Source: Hepsetus odoe
Taxonomy: Eukaryota > Chordata > Actinopteri > Characiformes > Hepsetidae
Assembly (NCBI GenBank): GCA_017165825.1
Contig: CM029366.1
Location: 23,637,019 to 23,701,018, forward strand
DNA length: 64,000 nt
Direction: 5' to 3'
Shown: piece after piece, positions 41,315-46,017 of the stretch
How positions within the stretch are numbered: position 1 is the stretch's first letter
Layout: each line of letters opens with the position of its first letter
Translations under genes and position numbers: made by a program
The notes under the pieces: model-generated
The model's input: only the letters and a program-made list of their open reading frames with translations
What the model was told of the DNA's origin: nothing
Databases searched by the model: none

Positions 41315-43564
41315 TTCTCTCTCTTTCTCTCACTCTCTCTCTCTCTCTCTTTCGCTGTTCCCTCAGAGGTGGAGCAGATTGAAGCCATCGCTAAGTTCGA
41401 CTATGTTGGGCGGAGCCCGCGGGAGTTGTCCTTTAAGAAGGGAGCATCTCTGCTGCTGTATCACCGAGCCTCAGAGGACTGGTGGGAGGGGAGACACAAT
41501 GGGGTGGATGGTCTCATTCCACACCAGTACATTGTTGTGCAGGACCTGTGAGCATACACACACACACACACACACACACACATTTTATGTTAGTTAAAGA
41601 CAACATGCATATAGACAAAGTATAATTTATTGAAGGCAAAAGCTTTCCAACACAAACTGTCCATCTACAAAAAAATAAATAATTTTCTATCATTTTCTCT
41701 TCCAATTAACCAAATTGAGTTCATAATTGGGTCATACCCAGCCTTGTTAAACGTCAGCCTCCATTAACCAAAATCTTCAAGACTAAAAGTCACAGCAAGT
41801 AATGGACATATCATAAACTTAAAATAGTATTTAATGGTTACAAAGCCTTTTCTAGAGCCATTATTAAACTACAATGAGAGCTTTTAAAAGCAGTTGGAGG
41901 AAACGGAAACAGTGGTGAATCTTCCTAGAGCTAGCTGGTTCACTTGCAAGAATGCAGTAATGACTCATTTGGAAAGACACAAAAGAACCAATTCAAACAC
42001 AGAAGGAAGTCTCTCGGCTCAGACAAGGTCACCGGTGTTAGCATTGTTAGAAAGAGACTGGTTAAAATGGTCTCTGTGGGAGAGTTAAAAAGGTGAAAAC
42101 CACTGAGTAACTGAAAGGTTCAGCAAGCATTTCCCAAAACATACCTTGGTGATTACCAGTGCTTTAGAAAGAAAAGAATTCGACAATAAAAACATCAAGA
42201 GGTTAAAATGTCGGTGGTTGTGATGGTGCAGGGAAGCCTCGCTGCTTCAGGGCCTGTGTGACTTTCCATAATTTAAAGTCCTTCAGCAGAATGTCTGGTT
42301 ATCAGTCCATGAGCTAAAGCTTAAACATGGCCGGCTTATGCCTCAAGACAACATTCTAAGGCACAAGAGCAAGACTAAATTTACTGAGTTCGAAAGAAAC
42401 ACAGTCTGACTTAAAAGGGCTTTTTATGCTGAGAATTTAAAACAAATTTCTAGTGATATGCACAGTTGATTTCCAGTTACAGGACACATTTGCCTCATCT
42501 GTTACTGCTTAATATGAGGCTACCAATTATGGAGTTAAGGCAGCTTTTTCATCTTTTTTTCCCCCCTTCCCCACATGGTTTAGGTTATCTTTATTGAATA
42601 AAACCATAATTATTCAGCTTTGTTTAATCTGTCTTTACTCGTGTTCTCACTGTCTTATTACTATTAAAAGTAGCAAATATGTAAAGTCAGCAGACCTTAC
42701 ATATTAGAAGGTCTGATTCTTCAGACTAAGTTAAAGGTGATTTTGAAAAAAGTTAGGAGAGAGAGTGTTGTCTCTCTGAGAATGTCAGTAATGTTCGTCA
42801 GTGAAAAAAAGTGGGTTTGATGTGATCATTTTCAGAAAGAAACCCAACTTAATCAAACAGAACAGACTGTACAAACCACCTCTCATACTGTCACCCTTCA
42901 TAACCCTACATTTCTGTCTTCACCATCCTCTCTCAGGGATGACGCCTTTTCTGACAGTTTGAGTCAGAAGGCGGACAGTGAGGCAAGTAGTGGACCACTG
43001 CTGGATGATAAGGCTTCTTCCAAAAATGACCTCCATTCACCATGCGAGCAGTCACCCGATTATAACTTCAGCGGGGTGATGGGCAGGTGAGTGCTGGAAG
43101 CACAGATGGAAGAATAATGAGGAGAGGTTCTGTCATATAATTCCATCAGGTTTGCCTGCATGTGGTGTCAGTCATGTGTATTTGTTGATGTCAAATTGCT
43201 TCTAAGGACTTGACACACTTCCTTTCAGAGGTCTGGGCATAAATAGCCGTTCAAAACTATCTTGACACAGATGGCATTTTTCTCTTTGGTTGTCAATGAT
43301 TTAACCTGGTAAAGACAGACTGGGTTTATTTCGAGGCAAACAGTGCCACAAATATATGTGACAATAATACTTCAGCAATAATATTAAAGCACCTTGTCTG
43401 TCCTGTTGTATCGCAGCCAAACAGTCTTCAAATAGATGAAACAAAACAGAGCAGAGGAAACAAAACAGAACAGATGAAACAAAACTTAAAAAAAGGTTTC
43501 TAGAATTGATCTTAAAACATGAAAGCTTTTAGATTATATATTTCAATTCTTAAAATATGCAACA

Positions 43565-43595
<31 letters not shown>

Positions 43596-46017
43596 ATACA
43601 TATGTATTATATGATATAGGGAGTTCTGTAATACATTAGTTTAACTATAATTGTTATGATGTATTATGAATTGTTATGATGGTCTGTTTCTGATTTCAGA
43701 GTGAGACTGCGTTCTGACGGCGCTGCTATCCCTCGCCGGCGGAGTGGTACTGAGAGCCACAGCCCCACGAGGGGTACAGACACACCTCCTCGTGCTGCTG
43801 CCTGCCCGAGCAGCCCACACAAAGTGGCAGTGAGCAGGGGTCGAGTGGAGAGTCCTGAGAAGAGAAGACTGGGCACGTTCGGCAGTGCCGGCAGCATTAA
43901 CTACCCTGAGAGGAAGGCCTACCCTGAGGGCCACCCACTGAGACCTGGCTCAGGGGCTACACGCCACAGTAGCCTCGGAGACCACAAAAGTCTGGAGGCT
44001 GAGGCATTAGCTGAGGTGAGGAACAGCAACAACCACTGACCTACTACTTCTACTGCCATAGATGTCCATATGGATAGCAAATTATTGAAAAGTATTCCAA
44101 TAAACGTTTTCAGATATCGCCATGTACCAAAAGGTCAAAAAGATGTTGCTTCATCTGTTTTTTGACAAAAGGAAATGAACACATGTTCAGTTTGGTTGAC
44201 TGTGAAGACCATTGCATGTAACATTATTTTCTTGCAATTCTGTTGAATGACCCATTTAGGGTTTGCCACAGCATTTCATCTGTTACATTTCATCCAGTCC
44301 TCTGTGTCTTCATCTTTCACTCCAATCACCTGCATATCCTCTCTTACGACATCCATAAACCTCCTCTTTGGTCTTCCTCTTCTTTTACCTGGCAGCTCCA
44401 TCTTCAACATCATTCTCCCAACATAATCCTCCTCTATCCTCTGTACATGTCCAAACCAATGCAACCTTTCTTCTTTAAGTTTGTCTCCAAATCTTTCAGC
44501 CTGAGTTGTCTAGTTTAAATGAAGTAAACTGACGAAGTTACTAGATGTGTCACTGAAACATGCCAACTTCTGTTAAGTTGGAAAGGCTTTTTCTCTCTGA
44601 CTGTCATTAGCCTAGTAACCTTCTGGCACCATTACTATTTAGGGTGGACCATAAAGCCATGAGCATGAAATAGACTGCCATTGTTTTACGTGATTCATTT
44701 GGAGTTATGAAGAAAGTGGCACGTTAGATGACTCAGTTTTTATGATTAACTTGTGGGAGCAATCAACTACATTGGGACATAATTTATAAAATGGGAGTAT
44801 TATATTAAAGCCGTGAGGGATGCTATTTTTCTCTGTATTTAATGGCTTGGAATTTGGCTTTACTGTCTGATCATTCTGTCCGGCCAGAGAGGAAAGCAAT
44901 AATGAAATGCTTCCTATGATCTGTAATAACTTTGCCTTGTTATTGATGTACTACATCGAGTAAGCGCGTATGAGATGGGAGTTTAGAACTTACCGTCAGT
45001 TTTATTTGATTGTCTTTGTTACATTTTTAATTGTCCAAATCTGTGACACTTATGGCGTTAAGAATCCGTGTGGTATATGCTTGTGTATGTGTAAACATGG
45101 TGTGTGTGTATGTATGCATGGTTTTTACAGCTCTTATCATTATGACTTTAATATGGCTTTCAAAGACATAAGGTGGCCCAGAGCCCGTTGGTCTGAATGA
45201 GGGGTGACAGGCTCTAGGTTTAATAGCATCTGAGGCCTGGCTGAGGCACAGTGTAAATGTCATAGATAAAGTACAGCAGGGACATATGGGTTATGAGATA
45301 AATATACAGCAAAGTCTAGCTGAGTGAAGCCAAAGCTCAAATCATAACCATAAATCTCTCCTGTAAAGCACAGGGAAAATTTTTAAGGAAGTAATAAGAG
45401 TTTGTTACTCAGAGTTTCAGGGTTCTGCATGGTTCATTAAATGTGATCTAAATGTTAGGTCAGAAATCATTCACTTTGAAAAAGGCTGTTAAAATAAAAG
45501 GCTATAGTTATTGCCATAATAATGCATACTTTTTTTATGTTGGACATAACTGGTAACGTCTATAAATCTGTCTCACCTACAGGACATAGAGAAGACCATG
45601 ACCACTGCTCTTCATGAGCTCCGGGAGCTTGAACGTCAGAACACAGCTAAACAGGCTCCAGATGTAGTGCTGGACACTCTAGAACCATTGAAGAACCCTG
45701 TAAGCTCAGAGCCAGCCAGCCCGCTGCACACCATCATGATCCGAGACCCGGATGCAGCACTGCGGCGTGGGAGCAGCTCCACCTCTGAGATGATGACCAC
45801 CTTCAAACCAGCACTTTCAGCAAGGCTGGCCGGAGCCCAGCTGAGACCTCCACCCATGAGGCCGGTGCGACCTCCCCCGACACAGCATCGCTCAAGCAGC
45901 TCCAGCTCATCTGGGGTGGGCAGCCCAGCAGTCACTCCCACTGAGAAGGGCTTTCCCAGCAGCTCGGCTTCAGCATCCTCCTCAAACACAGGAGATAAAC
46001 AAGGAGGCAGCATGTAG
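1055..46017 (+). CDS. srgap3: SLIT-ROBO Rho GTPase-activating protein 3, exons 3-22 by human numbering (5' end missing)
   Basis: Spliced from 20 exons, this encodes 1013 residues plus a TAG stop, against about 1099 in human SRGAP3, so only about 85 N-terminal residues are missing. Order: F-BAR/F-BARx (residues 1-391), Pro/Arg linker (392-426), RhoGAP (about 427-625) with arginine finger R455 in GIFRVPG and the conserved NMMDPYNLAICFGP, SH3 (about 658-712: AKFDYVG, DWWEG, GLIPHQY), and a Ser/Pro-rich tail ending SNTGDKQGGSM. srGAP proteins bend membranes by inverse F-BAR dimers, stimulate GTP hydrolysis by Rac1/Cdc42, and bind Robo receptors and WAVE1 through the SH3, acting in neurite and spine growth. 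SRGAP3 rather than SRGAP1/2 is chosen from paralogue-specific stretches such as RQAKYSENKLKCTKARNDYL, EGERAECGTTRPP and DDAFSDSLSQKADSEASSGP. All junctions are canonical and in frame with no stop, so the gene looks functional. The promoter is outside the window. Confidence 0.96.
1372..1919 (-). mobile_element. Internally deleted Tc1-like transposon with transposase C-terminus
   Basis: Bounded by inverted repeats cagtactgtgcaaaagttt and its complement, extending about 60 bp inward (aggcaggtgtg, tgtaaacaaagaatgctttc). The two ends also repeat each other further in, because both arms carry the same transposase 3' coding segment in inverted order. The minus strand keeps the C-terminal part of a Tc1 transposase. 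It is flanked by TG on both sides rather than the expected TA, perhaps mutated. Confidence 0.88.
1511..1740 (-). pseudogene. Tc1 transposase C-terminal fragment
   Basis: Reading the minus strand gives WPPQSPDLNTIQCVWDYMK, then WNNLPAKFLQKLCASVPRR and a terminal KGGHTKY stop. This is the classic end of Tc1/mariner DDE transposases (consensus WPSQSPDLNPIE...LW...GGHT.Y), including the segment around the third catalytic acidic position. Here the expected PIE is TIQ, so the third catalytic Glu is not conserved. The N-terminal DNA-binding part and the first two catalytic Asp are absent, so it is inactive. Confidence 0.88.
1944..1990. repeat. (TA)n microsatellite
   Basis: An uninterrupted TA run of about 47 bp, just after the right end of the Tc1-like element and merging with imperfect GTAT repeats on both sides. 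Short ORFs across it (Tyr-Ile repeats) are artefacts. Confidence 0.95.
3469..3965. mobile_element. Non-autonomous TIR DNA transposon, 497 bp
   Basis: The ends are imperfect inverted repeats of about 37 bp. The left begins cagtattgtgcaaatgtctt; the right, read in reverse, begins cagtactgtgcaaaagtctt, and both continue through gag...cctcattt. The outer 16 bases resemble the Tc1-like element at 1372-1919, but the inner sequence differs, so it is a separate family. No transposase reading frame survives. Confidence 0.75.
5636..5655. repeat. (TA)n microsatellite
   Basis: Short TA run next to the left end of the Tc1-like element at 5656. The last TA serves as one copy of the expected TA target duplication. 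Confidence 0.85.
5656..6317. mobile_element. Tc1-like foldback element interrupted by a SINE
   Basis: The ends are cagtactgtgcaaaagtttt and its complement, flanked by TA (5654-5655 and 6318-6319). It belongs to the same family as 1372-1919 and 20494-21000. The left arm has lost its inner part, jumping directly from the TIR to the cttgcacacagtttttgaag segment. The right arm keeps tgtgcaagtgtacctagaag. A complete SINE (5913-6174) sits in the right arm. Confidence 0.88.
5913..6174 (-). repeat. tRNA-derived SINE nested in the Tc1-like element
   Basis: Full-length reverse copy: tail gaaagtgaaagtgac at the left, B box (complement ggaatcgaaccc) near 6109-6120, and head ending gctgccca at 6170. It is flanked by the direct repeat caaat (5908-5912 and 6175-6179), which restores the unbroken element sequence caccaaatattgattt. 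The SINE therefore inserted after the transposon. Confidence 0.92.
7140..7202 (+). CDS. srgap3: srgap3 window exon 2 (F-BAR)
   Basis: 63 bp, residues 55-75 (SKEIGIQMHEELVKVTNELYT). Strong acceptor ttttttcag and donor gtgagt. Phase 0 at both ends, so skipping would keep the frame but remove part of an F-BAR helix. Confidence 0.95.
7570..7632. repeat. GA-rich low-complexity tract
   Basis: Purine-rich imperfect GAGA/GAAA tract. Its only reading frames are Arg/Glu/Lys-rich artefacts. Confidence 0.8.
7921..8157 (-). mobile_element. Composite SINE: tRNA head joined to a different LINE-like tail
   Basis: The right part (about 8033-8157, reverse) is the head and body of the common SINE here, with B-box complement gggttcgaacccc. 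The left part (7921-8032) is instead the fish LINE-type 3' tail, recognisable from cattttctgccgcttgtccc, ccatcccagctcac and acaccctggacaggtc. The whole is bounded by a perfect 10-bp direct repeat tataagcttt (7911-7920 and 8158-8167). It therefore moved as one unit. Confidence 0.88.
9240..9447 (-). repeat. tRNA-derived SINE, tail-truncated
   Basis: Reverse copy from gaggtcacagcacac to the head complement aggccaccgctgcccc. The terminal gtgaaagtgac tail is missing, and a short deletion removes the gtgcagcagtgggc segment. Confidence 0.85.
11108..11170. repeat. Near-perfect hairpin, 29-bp arms, 5-nt loop
   Basis: Arms 11108-11136 and 11142-11170 are reverse complements except for one position (g in the left arm opposite a in the right, a wobble pair in RNA). 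The loop is atcac. The outer sequence does not pair. The surroundings show no transposon ends that I recognise. Confidence 0.9.
12405..12426. repeat. T22 homopolymer
   Basis: Run of T in intron 2. No A-rich retroposon body could be recognised beside it. Confidence 0.9.
13458..13643 (+). CDS. srgap3: srgap3 window exon 3 (F-BAR)
   Basis: 186 bp, residues 76-137 (VMKTYHMYHTESISAESK... to RRSSVRKIEKMKEK). Phase 0 at both ends. Acceptor cctgtag, donor gtgaat. The GDLNVNLLRHEERAQRRSS stretch is the SRGAP3 form; SRGAP2 differs here. Confidence 0.96.
13644..15695 (+). other. srgap3: srgap3 intron 3
   Basis: A 2.1-kb intron in which I recognise no transposon or coding sequence. ORFs of 60-100 codons on both strands around 14335-14720 overlap each other and look like chance. 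Confidence 0.8.
15696..15824 (+). CDS. srgap3: srgap3 window exon 4 (F-BAR)
   Basis: 129 bp, residues 138-180 (RQAKYSENKLKC... to YYIHDVSDMID). Phase 0 at both ends, acceptor tcctctag, donor gtgagt. Confidence 0.96.
16538..17215 (+). mobile_element. Decayed, internally deleted Tc1-like transposon
   Basis: The ends ccacaacattaaaaccactg and (at 17195-17215) ctttaatgttatggctgaac are the inverted repeats of a widespread fish Tc1 family. Inside, gaacgctggaagaaggtttggtctgacaa corresponds to the W.KV.WSDE segment with the first catalytic Asp. Then gtccatgcctaggacaggtc corresponds to the C-terminal SMPRRVRAV segment. The stretch between, with the other catalytic residues, is gone. Confidence 0.8.
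20494..21000. mobile_element. Foldback Tc1-like element, 507 bp, complete ends
   Basis: Flanked by TA on both sides (20492-20493 and 21001-21002). The inverted repeats are about 65 bp (cagtagtgtgcaaaggtttt at the left; reversed right end cagtactgtgcaaaagtttt). Pairing resumes further in, so much of the element could fold into one hairpin around a short unpaired centre (about 20705-20800). Each arm carries the last codons of the Tc1 transposase pointing outward (PRRIDAVLKAKGGHTKY on the + strand near 20845-20900). Confidence 0.9.
21053..21316 (-). repeat. tRNA-derived SINE
   Basis: Reverse copy with a longer tail (gtgaaagtgaaaaagtgaaagtgac), a complete body and a head ending ctaggccaccgg. The head has the catgcggctaacgcc variant, shared with the composite SINE at 7921-8157, while its tail is the ordinary one. 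Confidence 0.9.
21943..22164 (+). CDS. srgap3: srgap3 window exon 5 (F-BAR)
   Basis: 222 bp, residues 181-254 (CCDLGYHASLARTFRTYLSA... to EYLPHMGDE). Phase 0 at both ends. Acceptor ctcttttag, donor gtgaga. The 238-bp intron that follows contains a short tandem copy of ctaagatcaagat (about 22256-22283). Confidence 0.96.
22403..22504 (+). CDS. srgap3: srgap3 window exon 6 (F-BARx)
   Basis: 102 bp, residues 255-288 (VCQVSAQQPVQTELLMRYHQ... to IENEE). Phase 0 at both ends. Acceptor atttttcag, donor gtgaga. The sequence is almost identical to the mammalian protein. Confidence 0.96.
22925..23340 (-). mobile_element. Decayed Tc1-like remnant, reverse orientation
   Basis: Resembles the same fish Tc1 family as 16538-17215, but inverted: catcagccattacattaaag at the left end, then gttgaggcatggattccata (complement of the SMPRR coding segment), then cattgtggcaaggaacattc (complement of a Q-Q-D-N-A-P-C-H-K segment). 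The right part of the element is missing. Confidence 0.75.
25060..25290 (-). mobile_element. Tc1/mariner-like remnant (DDE second-Asp segment)
   Basis: Read on the minus strand this gives ADFFLQQDLAPARSAKTT, the QQD.AP.H.AK motif around the second catalytic Asp of a Tc1/mariner-like transposase. It continues through WFAEHTVTVSNW toward the SPDLNPIE region, which is degraded. No TIR recognised. Confidence 0.72.
25449..25646 (+). CDS. srgap3: srgap3 window exon 7 (F-BARx)
   Basis: 198 bp, residues 289-354 (VRKTLDATMQTLQDMLTVED... to NQQETEVFYFT). Phase 0 at both ends. Acceptor gatggctag, donor gtaagt. Confidence 0.96.
25647..26166 (+). other. srgap3: srgap3 intron 7
   Basis: 520 bp. I see no repeat or other feature beyond the splice sites. 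Confidence 0.85.
26167..26251 (+). CDS. srgap3: srgap3 window exon 8 (end of F-BARx)
   Basis: 85 bp, residues 355-382 (KFKEYLNGSNLIVKLQAKHD... TLGE) plus the first base of a split Gly codon. Donor gtgagt, acceptor gtccgcag. Confidence 0.95.
26252..28600 (+). other. srgap3: srgap3 intron 8
   Basis: A 2.3-kb intron with a (CA)20 repeat (28321-28360) and a short CA run at 27771-27783. No transposon recognised. Confidence 0.85.
28321..28360. repeat. (AC)20 microsatellite
   Basis: Uninterrupted AC repeat, about 240 bp upstream of the exon 9 acceptor. Confidence 0.97.
28601..28628 (+). CDS. srgap3: srgap3 window exon 9 (28-bp microexon)
   Basis: Only 28 bp: completes a split Gly, then ERAECGTT (residues 384-391), then two bases of a split Arg. 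Acceptor tttttttcag, donor gtaaga. The product matches the SRGAP3 linker GERAECGTTRPP. Because 28 is not a multiple of three, skipping it would shift the frame before the RhoGAP domain. Confidence 0.93.
30321..30530 (-). repeat. tRNA-derived SINE, second family
   Basis: Reverse copy of the fish SINE marked by catttagcagacgctcttatccagagcgactt and gggttaagggccttgctc (shown in parts). The tRNA head at the right has B-box complement gggatttgaacctgg (30467-30481) and an A-box-like complement near 30510-30525. It is unrelated in body to the GTCACTTTCACTTT family. Confidence 0.88.
30632..30866 (+). repeat. tRNA-derived SINE, diverged copy
   Basis: Forward copy of the main SINE family: head gtggccctagtggttaggg, B box gggtttgagtccc, body gtacccttgagcaaggtac, tail ttagtcactttcac. 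It is clearly more diverged than the other copies, so probably older. Confidence 0.87.
31217..31319 (+). CDS. srgap3: srgap3 window exon 10 (Pro/Arg linker)
   Basis: 103 bp: completes a split Arg, then residues 393-426 (PPTLPPKPQKLRKPRPRSIY... to MESFIK). The PPTLPPKPQK run is a plausible SH3-binding motif, and the basic RKPRPR follows it. Acceptor ttgcccag, donor gtacca. Confidence 0.95.
31320..32541 (+). other. srgap3: srgap3 intron 10
   Basis: 1.2 kb. Contains an A-rich stretch with scattered C (about 32059-32100). No transposon or coding feature recognised. Confidence 0.8.
32542..32602 (+). CDS. srgap3: srgap3 window exon 11 (start of RhoGAP)
   Basis: 61 bp, residues 427-446 (DSGQPIPLVVESCIRYINLY) plus one base of a split Gly. 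This is the first helix of the RhoGAP fold. Acceptor attttcag, donor gtaagc. Confidence 0.96.
32603..33807 (+). other. srgap3: srgap3 intron 11
   Basis: 1.2 kb. I see no repeat. Overlapping ORFs of about 100-118 codons at 33363-33754 lie in two frames, match nothing I know and are probably chance. Confidence 0.8.
33808..33885 (+). CDS. srgap3: srgap3 window exon 12 (RhoGAP, arginine finger)
   Basis: 78 bp: completes Gly, then residues 448-472 (LQQQGIFRVPGSQVEVNDIK NSFER), then one base of a split Gly. The CGA codon at 33831-33833 encodes R455, the catalytic arginine finger of the GIFRVPG motif. Acceptor tatttcag, donor gttggt (a weaker GT context than its neighbours). Confidence 0.96.
33886..34318 (+). 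other. srgap3: srgap3 intron 12
   Basis: 433 bp. Nothing recognised beyond the splice sites. Confidence 0.85.
34319..34453 (+). CDS. srgap3: srgap3 window exon 13 (RhoGAP)
   Basis: 135 bp: completes Gly, residues 474-517 (EDPLIDDQSDHDINSVAGVL KLYFRGLENPLFP...), then one base of a split Lys. It contains the conserved RhoGAP helix VAGVLKLYFRGLENPL. Acceptor tctttcag, donor gtgagt. Confidence 0.96.
34454..34859 (+). other. srgap3: srgap3 intron 13
   Basis: 406 bp. Nothing recognised beyond the splice sites. Confidence 0.85.
34860..34965 (+). CDS. srgap3: srgap3 window exon 14 (RhoGAP)
   Basis: 106 bp: completes Lys, residues 519-552 (LESSAERVHHIQQIIVTLPR ... YLFAFLN), then two bases of a split His. 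Acceptor ctgtttcag, donor gtgagt. Confidence 0.96.
34966..36433 (+). other. srgap3: srgap3 intron 14
   Basis: 1.5 kb, AT-rich, with a TA run at 36381-36401 about 33 bp before the exon 15 acceptor. No transposon recognised. Confidence 0.82.
36381..36401. repeat. (TA)10 microsatellite near exon 15
   Basis: TA run just upstream of the polypyrimidine tract of the exon 15 acceptor (ag at 36432-36433). Confidence 0.9.
36434..36661 (+). CDS. srgap3: srgap3 window exon 15 (end of RhoGAP)
   Basis: 228 bp: completes His, residues 554-628 (LSQYSDENMMDPYNLAICFG PTL... to GGEEY), then two bases (tg) of a split Cys. It carries the conserved NMMDPYNLA..FGPTL motif that contacts the GTPase. Acceptor cacaccag, donor gtaaga. 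A long antisense ORF here is a shadow. Confidence 0.97.
36951..36988. repeat. (TG)19 microsatellite abutting the exon 16 acceptor
   Basis: Uninterrupted TG repeat lying between a likely branch point (ttctaatga, 36934-36942) preceded by a pyrimidine-rich tract, and the acceptor taaag at 36989-36993. It occupies the place where a pyrimidine tract normally sits. Confidence 0.95.
36994..37067 (+). CDS. srgap3: srgap3 window exon 16 (acidic linker)
   Basis: 74 bp: completes Cys, residues 630-653 (DSPHSEPGTIDEADNGTEPH TSED), then one base of a split Glu. The acceptor is the odd sequence (TG)19-taaag, with no ordinary pyrimidine run next to the AG. The donor is gtacga. The sequence matches the mammalian SRGAP3 linker between GAP and SH3, so the boundary is well supported. 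Confidence 0.93.
38071..38325. repeat. CT microsatellite with embedded ggctctctggttctct minisatellite units
   Basis: Long CT repeat on the + strand, interrupted three times by blocks of ttggctctctggttctctgg-type units (about 38111-38142, 38181-38222 and 38259-38282). The Leu/Ser-rich ORF of 185 codons and the Arg/Glu-rich antisense ORF across it are artefacts of the repeat. Confidence 0.95.
39210..40446 (+). mobile_element. Decayed Tc1-like transposon, internally deleted
   Basis: The left end contains ctctcagtaaatatatttct and ccacacatacaaagaaatca; the right end contains attagaaatatatttgctga and gttcaatatttattatcccc. Together these are the complementary terminal regions of a common fish Tc1 family. 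Transposase remnants lie between, on the + strand. A deletion near 40165 joins the first-Asp region directly to the extreme C-terminus. Confidence 0.83.
39574..40250 (+). pseudogene. Tc1 transposase remnant (N-terminal HTH and fragments)
   Basis: The first 91 codons read MSKSKELSQDLHNLIAAKQT... with an HTH like that of Tc1 transposases (YRHISQLLNV...GAMILKW) and the linker PGDPHMISDRGFKRIIRRDV. After a stop near 39849, further pieces follow in shifted frames: W-E-N-I-V-W-S, then HHPRNTMLA, then a GGGN.VW.CFSAYGTG-like segment, then the C-terminal LVSPYRR-like segment. The second catalytic Asp and the Glu are deleted. Inactive. Confidence 0.85.
41256..41350. repeat. CT microsatellite forming the exon 17 polypyrimidine tract
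   Basis: About 95 bp of CT with a few interruptions (tatttctct, tttctctca). It runs to 16 bp before the acceptor ttcgctgttccctcag (41351-41366). Confidence 0.95.
41367..41547 (+). CDS. srgap3: srgap3 window exon 17 (SH3 domain)
   Basis: 181 bp: completes Glu, residues 655-713 (VEQIEAIAKFDYVGRSPREL SFKKG...), then two bases of a split Leu. Nearly the whole SH3 domain is in this one exon: AKFDYVG (RT loop start), RELSFKKG, EDWWEG and GLIPHQYIVV. The SH3 binds proline-rich targets such as Robo and WAVE1. The donor gtgagc is followed after 8 nt by a CA repeat. Confidence 0.97.
41548..42936 (+). other. srgap3: srgap3 intron 17
   Basis: 1.4 kb. Begins with the CA repeat at 41556-41581. No transposon recognised in the rest. 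Confidence 0.85.
41556..41581. repeat. (CA)13 microsatellite next to the exon 17 donor
   Basis: AC/CA run starting 8 nt into the intron after exon 17. Intronic CA repeats near donors are known binding sites for hnRNP L. Confidence 0.93.
42937..43086 (+). CDS. srgap3: srgap3 window exon 18 (C-terminal tail)
   Basis: 150 bp: completes Leu, residues 715-763 (DDAFSDSLSQKADSEASSGP LLDDKASSKND...), then two bases of a split Arg. This stretch is diagnostic for SRGAP3. Acceptor ctctctcag, donor gtgagt. The phase at its start equals that of exon 16. Confidence 0.96.
43087..43699 (+). other. srgap3: srgap3 intron 18
   Basis: 613 bp, with a (TATC)n repeat at 43565-43596 and short imperfect direct repeats of gaaacaaaacagagcag-type (about 43437-43487). 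Confidence 0.85.
43565..43596. repeat. (TATC)8 microsatellite
   Basis: Tetranucleotide repeat about 100 bp before exon 19. Confidence 0.93.
43700..44015 (+). CDS. srgap3: srgap3 window exon 19 (Ser/Pro/Arg-rich tail)
   Basis: 316 bp: completes Arg, residues 765-869 (VRLRSDGAAIPRRRSG... TPPRAAACPSSPHK... SSLGDHKSLEAEALAE). Disordered, with many S-P and R-x-x-S sites. Acceptor atttcag, donor gtgagg. More GC-rich than its surroundings. Antisense ORFs of 77-86 codons here are shadows. Confidence 0.96.
44016..45582 (+). other. srgap3: srgap3 intron 19
   Basis: 1.6 kb. Contains the reverse LINE fragment at 44258-44512. Nothing else recognised. Confidence 0.85.
44258..44512 (-). mobile_element. 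RTE-like LINE 3' coding fragment
   Basis: The minus strand reads HWFGHVQRIEEDYVGRMMLK, then ELPGKRRGRPKRRFMDVVRE, then DMQVIGVKDEDTEDW. This is the C-terminal end of a non-LTR retrotransposon ORF2 common in fish (GHV.R...GRPK.R..D....D pattern). The fragment is heavily 5'-truncated and ends near the gccacagc tail motif. The exact LINE clade is not certain. Confidence 0.82.
45583..46017 (+). CDS. srgap3: srgap3 window exon 20 (C-terminus, stop)
   Basis: 435 coding bp, residues 870-1013 (DIEKTMTTALHELRELERQN ... SSSSSSSGVGSPAVTPTEKG ... GGSM) and TAG at 46015-46017. It contains DVVLDTLEPLKNP, EPASPLHTI and a PPPMRPVRPPP proline run, all as in SRGAP3. Acceptor cacctacag. A 128-codon antisense ORF is a shadow. 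Confidence 0.97.
   Translation, partial: DIEKTMTTALHELRELERQNTAKQAPDVVLDTLEPLKNPVSSEPASPLHTIMIRDPDAALRRGSSSTSEMMTTFKPALSARLAGAQLRPPPMRPVRPPPTQHRSSSSSSSGVGSPAVTPTEKGFPSSSASASSSNTGDKQGGSM

Larger units (their letters stand above)
37068..41366 (+). other. srgap3: srgap3 intron 16
   Basis: A 4.3-kb intron. It holds a 255-bp CT minisatellite (38071-38325), a decayed Tc1-like transposon (about 39210-40446) and the CT tract that runs into the exon 17 acceptor (41256-41350). Confidence 0.85.

Noticed and set aside
43565..43596. Short regular tandem repeat considered as a CRISPR-like array
   Set aside because: Simple TATC tetranucleotide repeat without spacers, in a vertebrate intron.
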